From the NCBI RefSeq assembly GCF_001552175.1, contig NZ_BCQR01000003.1:1-63432 (forward strand): 63,432 nt of DNA. Direction: 5' to 3'. Positions 62,456 to 63,432 of the stretch are shown one piece after another. Position 1 is the first letter of the stretch, and every line of letters begins with the position of its first letter. The position numbers and the translations under genes were made by a program. The notes below the pieces were generated by a model. That model was given only the letters and a program-made list of their open reading frames with translations, made no database searches and was not told where the DNA came from. The stretch comes from Actinomadura kijaniata NBRC 14229 (GTDB lineage: Bacteria > Actinomycetota > Actinomycetes > Streptosporangiales > Streptosporangiaceae).

Positions 62456-63432
62456 TCAGTCCTCCCGGGCGGTCAGCGTGACGGGGGCGTCGGTCCCCCC
62501 GCTCCCGCCCGGCGCTGCGTCCAGCAGGCGGCGCTTCACGCGCGGCCCGCGCAGCGGCCCCTCGGCCCGGGGCTCCAGGCCCCGCGCGGCGGCGGCCAGG
62601 TAGTGCGGGCGGTCGGCGGGGTCGCGCCACCAGGTGCCGCTGACCGGCCGCCGGTCGTCGCACCAGCCGGTGTCCAGGTGCTCCCGGCCCGCCAGCAGCG
62701 TGGCCTGCGCGGTGGTGCCGCCGCCCGCGAACGTCATCCGCGTGCACACCCAGCCGGCCTTCGGGCCGCCCTTGGGCAGGCGTCCGGTCCAGAACTCCCA
62801 GGCCGTCGCCTCGGTGACCGGGCGCGCGGGCCGGGGCAGCAGGCAGCCGAGGCGCTCCCACAGCCGCCGCCCGGCGGGCTTCAGGCGGGCGGGCCGCGGC
62901 TCGGGCGCGCCGGCCCGGTGGGTGGACGGGCGGTGGGCGAGCACGACCGGCCGCGCGCCGCCCAGGTCGCCGACGGTGCGCCGGCCGTCGGCGCCCTCCA
63001 GGTCCAGCAGCGGGCCGCGCCCGCAGCGGGTGCCGGCCGTGACCGGGTCGGTGACGCCGTCGCGCACGGCGACCTCGCGTCCCTCGGGCGTGGTGGCGCC
63101 GGTGTCCCAGGGGGCCAGCAGGTAGCGGCCGCCGCCCAGCGCGACCGGCGCGGCGGGGTCGGCCCCGCCGGTGACGACGTCCAGCGCGCCGCTGGTCCCG
63201 CTGTAGCGGGCGATCCGGTCGCCGCCGCGCAGCACCGCGACCGGTTCCCCGCCGACGCGCCCGGCGTACAGCAGCTGCGCGACGCGGGTGGTGGTGCCGC
63301 GCGCCGCCCAGGCCGCCAGCGCCCGGCCGGTGAACGCCCGGTCCCCGGCGAGGTCGCCGCGCGCGGGCCAGCCGTCCAGGTCGCGGGGGGTGTGCCGCCA
63401 CGCGTCGGGCGGGGCGGTCACCAGGCGCGGGG
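62456..63432 (-). CDS. Protein of unknown function (5' end beyond window)
   Basis: An open frame of at least 325 residues that runs to the right edge without a stop, so the true start may lie outside; GTG 63421 is the first candidate inside. The visible part is soluble, rich in Gly, Arg and Pro, and contains conserved-looking beta segments: GTTTRVAQLLYAGRVGGEPV, YSGTSGALDVVTGG, RYLLAPWDTGATTP, WEFWTGRLPKGGPKAGWVCT and WWRDPADRPHYLA. The C-terminus ends DAPVTLTARED. No catalytic motif is recognised. It may be the C-terminal part of a secreted or membrane protein. It is upstream of and on the same strand as the racemase gene, with 83 bases between them. Confidence 0.65.
   Translation of the reverse strand, partial: PRLVTAPPDAWRHTPRDLDGWPARGDLAGDRAFTGRALAAWAARGTTTRVAQLLYAGRVGGEPVAVLRGGDRIARYSGTSGALDVVTGGADPAAPVALGGGRYLLAPWDTGATTPEGREVAVRDGVTDPVTAGTRCGRGPLLDLEGADGRRTVGDLGGARPVVLAHRPSTHRAGAPEPRPARLKPAGRRLWERLGCLLPRPARPVTEATAWEFWTGRLPKGGPKAGWVCTRMTFAGGGTTAQATLLAGREHLDTGWCDDRRPVSGTWWRDPADRPHYLAAAARGLEPRAEGPLRGPRVKRRLLDAAPGGSGGTDAPVTLTARED

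Overview
The window is very GC-rich actinomycete chromosome. Coding strands show strong third-position G/C bias, many starts are GTG or TTG, and the content includes F420-type oxidoreductases, a PASTA protein, a PknB-type kinase, large LuxR/STAND regulators and TetR repressors. It looks like a multicellular actinomycete of the Streptosporangiales/Thermomonosporaceae kind (Actinomadura-like), but no rRNA or tRNA is present to fix the genus. I see no CRISPR array, no transposase and no replication origin. All calls come from reading the sequence and its translations; no database search was run.

Left edge (1-6897): the end of a nonribosomal peptide cluster. A condensation-adenylation NRPS runs off the left edge. 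Upstream of it is a stand-alone adenylation domain that lacks the usual C-terminal subdomain. Divergent from that are an SbnA-like and an SbnB-like gene, the pair that makes L-2,3-diaminopropionate. The product therefore probably contains diaminopropionate.

Housekeeping and mixed block (6956-18409): a Uma2-family gene next to a remnant of a second copy; an acyl-CoA dehydrogenase; an overlapping pseudokinase/kinase pair; an ADP-ribosylglycohydrolase; a PPOX-fold enzyme; an enoyl-CoA hydratase; a class II aldolase divergent from a PfkB sugar kinase; an acyl-CoA synthetase; and an ACT-domain protein.

Chaperone-GTPase locus (18595-30073): GrpE, Hsp70, a large FN3-like protein, a zinc-ribbon TRAFAC-type GTPase, a GTPase-associated protein (GAP1-like), a membrane-anchored second GTPase and a PASTA membrane protein, all in one direction and mostly tightly spaced. 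This resembles the GAP1/double-GTPase systems predicted by comparative genomics as NTP-dependent conflict or signalling systems in multicellular bacteria. It is the most interesting unit in the window.

Catabolic region (30164-39936): a RutE-like nitroreductase, a Bcr/CflA exporter, a TetR divergent from a phosphotriesterase-like hydrolase, an HtrA-type protease, an SDR, a P450/phosphotriesterase-like/PhyH operon joined by two 4-base ATGA overlaps, and a divergent F420-type luciferase-like oxidoreductase. Together with two acyl-CoA dehydrogenases, an enoyl-CoA hydratase, an acyl-CoA synthetase and an alpha-methylacyl-CoA racemase elsewhere in the window, this suggests breakdown of a branched or alicyclic lipid-like substrate. 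Several of these genes carry related AAGC-containing palindromes and may form one regulon.

Regulator region (39937-51105): a 17-base minisatellite, three paralogous AAA/TPR (STAND) proteins of which only the last keeps a LuxR helix-turn-helix, an FdhF/YdeP molybdopterin oxidoreductase between them, a NIPSNAP-like protein and a TetR.

Right end (51106-63432): a bacterial expansin with a triplicated 3' end, an acyl-CoA dehydrogenase, a giant CtpI-type P-type ATPase with a small membrane partner, a TetR/MFS/cupin efflux unit, a perfect bidirectional terminator, a CaiB/BaiF racemase and a partial gene of unknown function at the edge.
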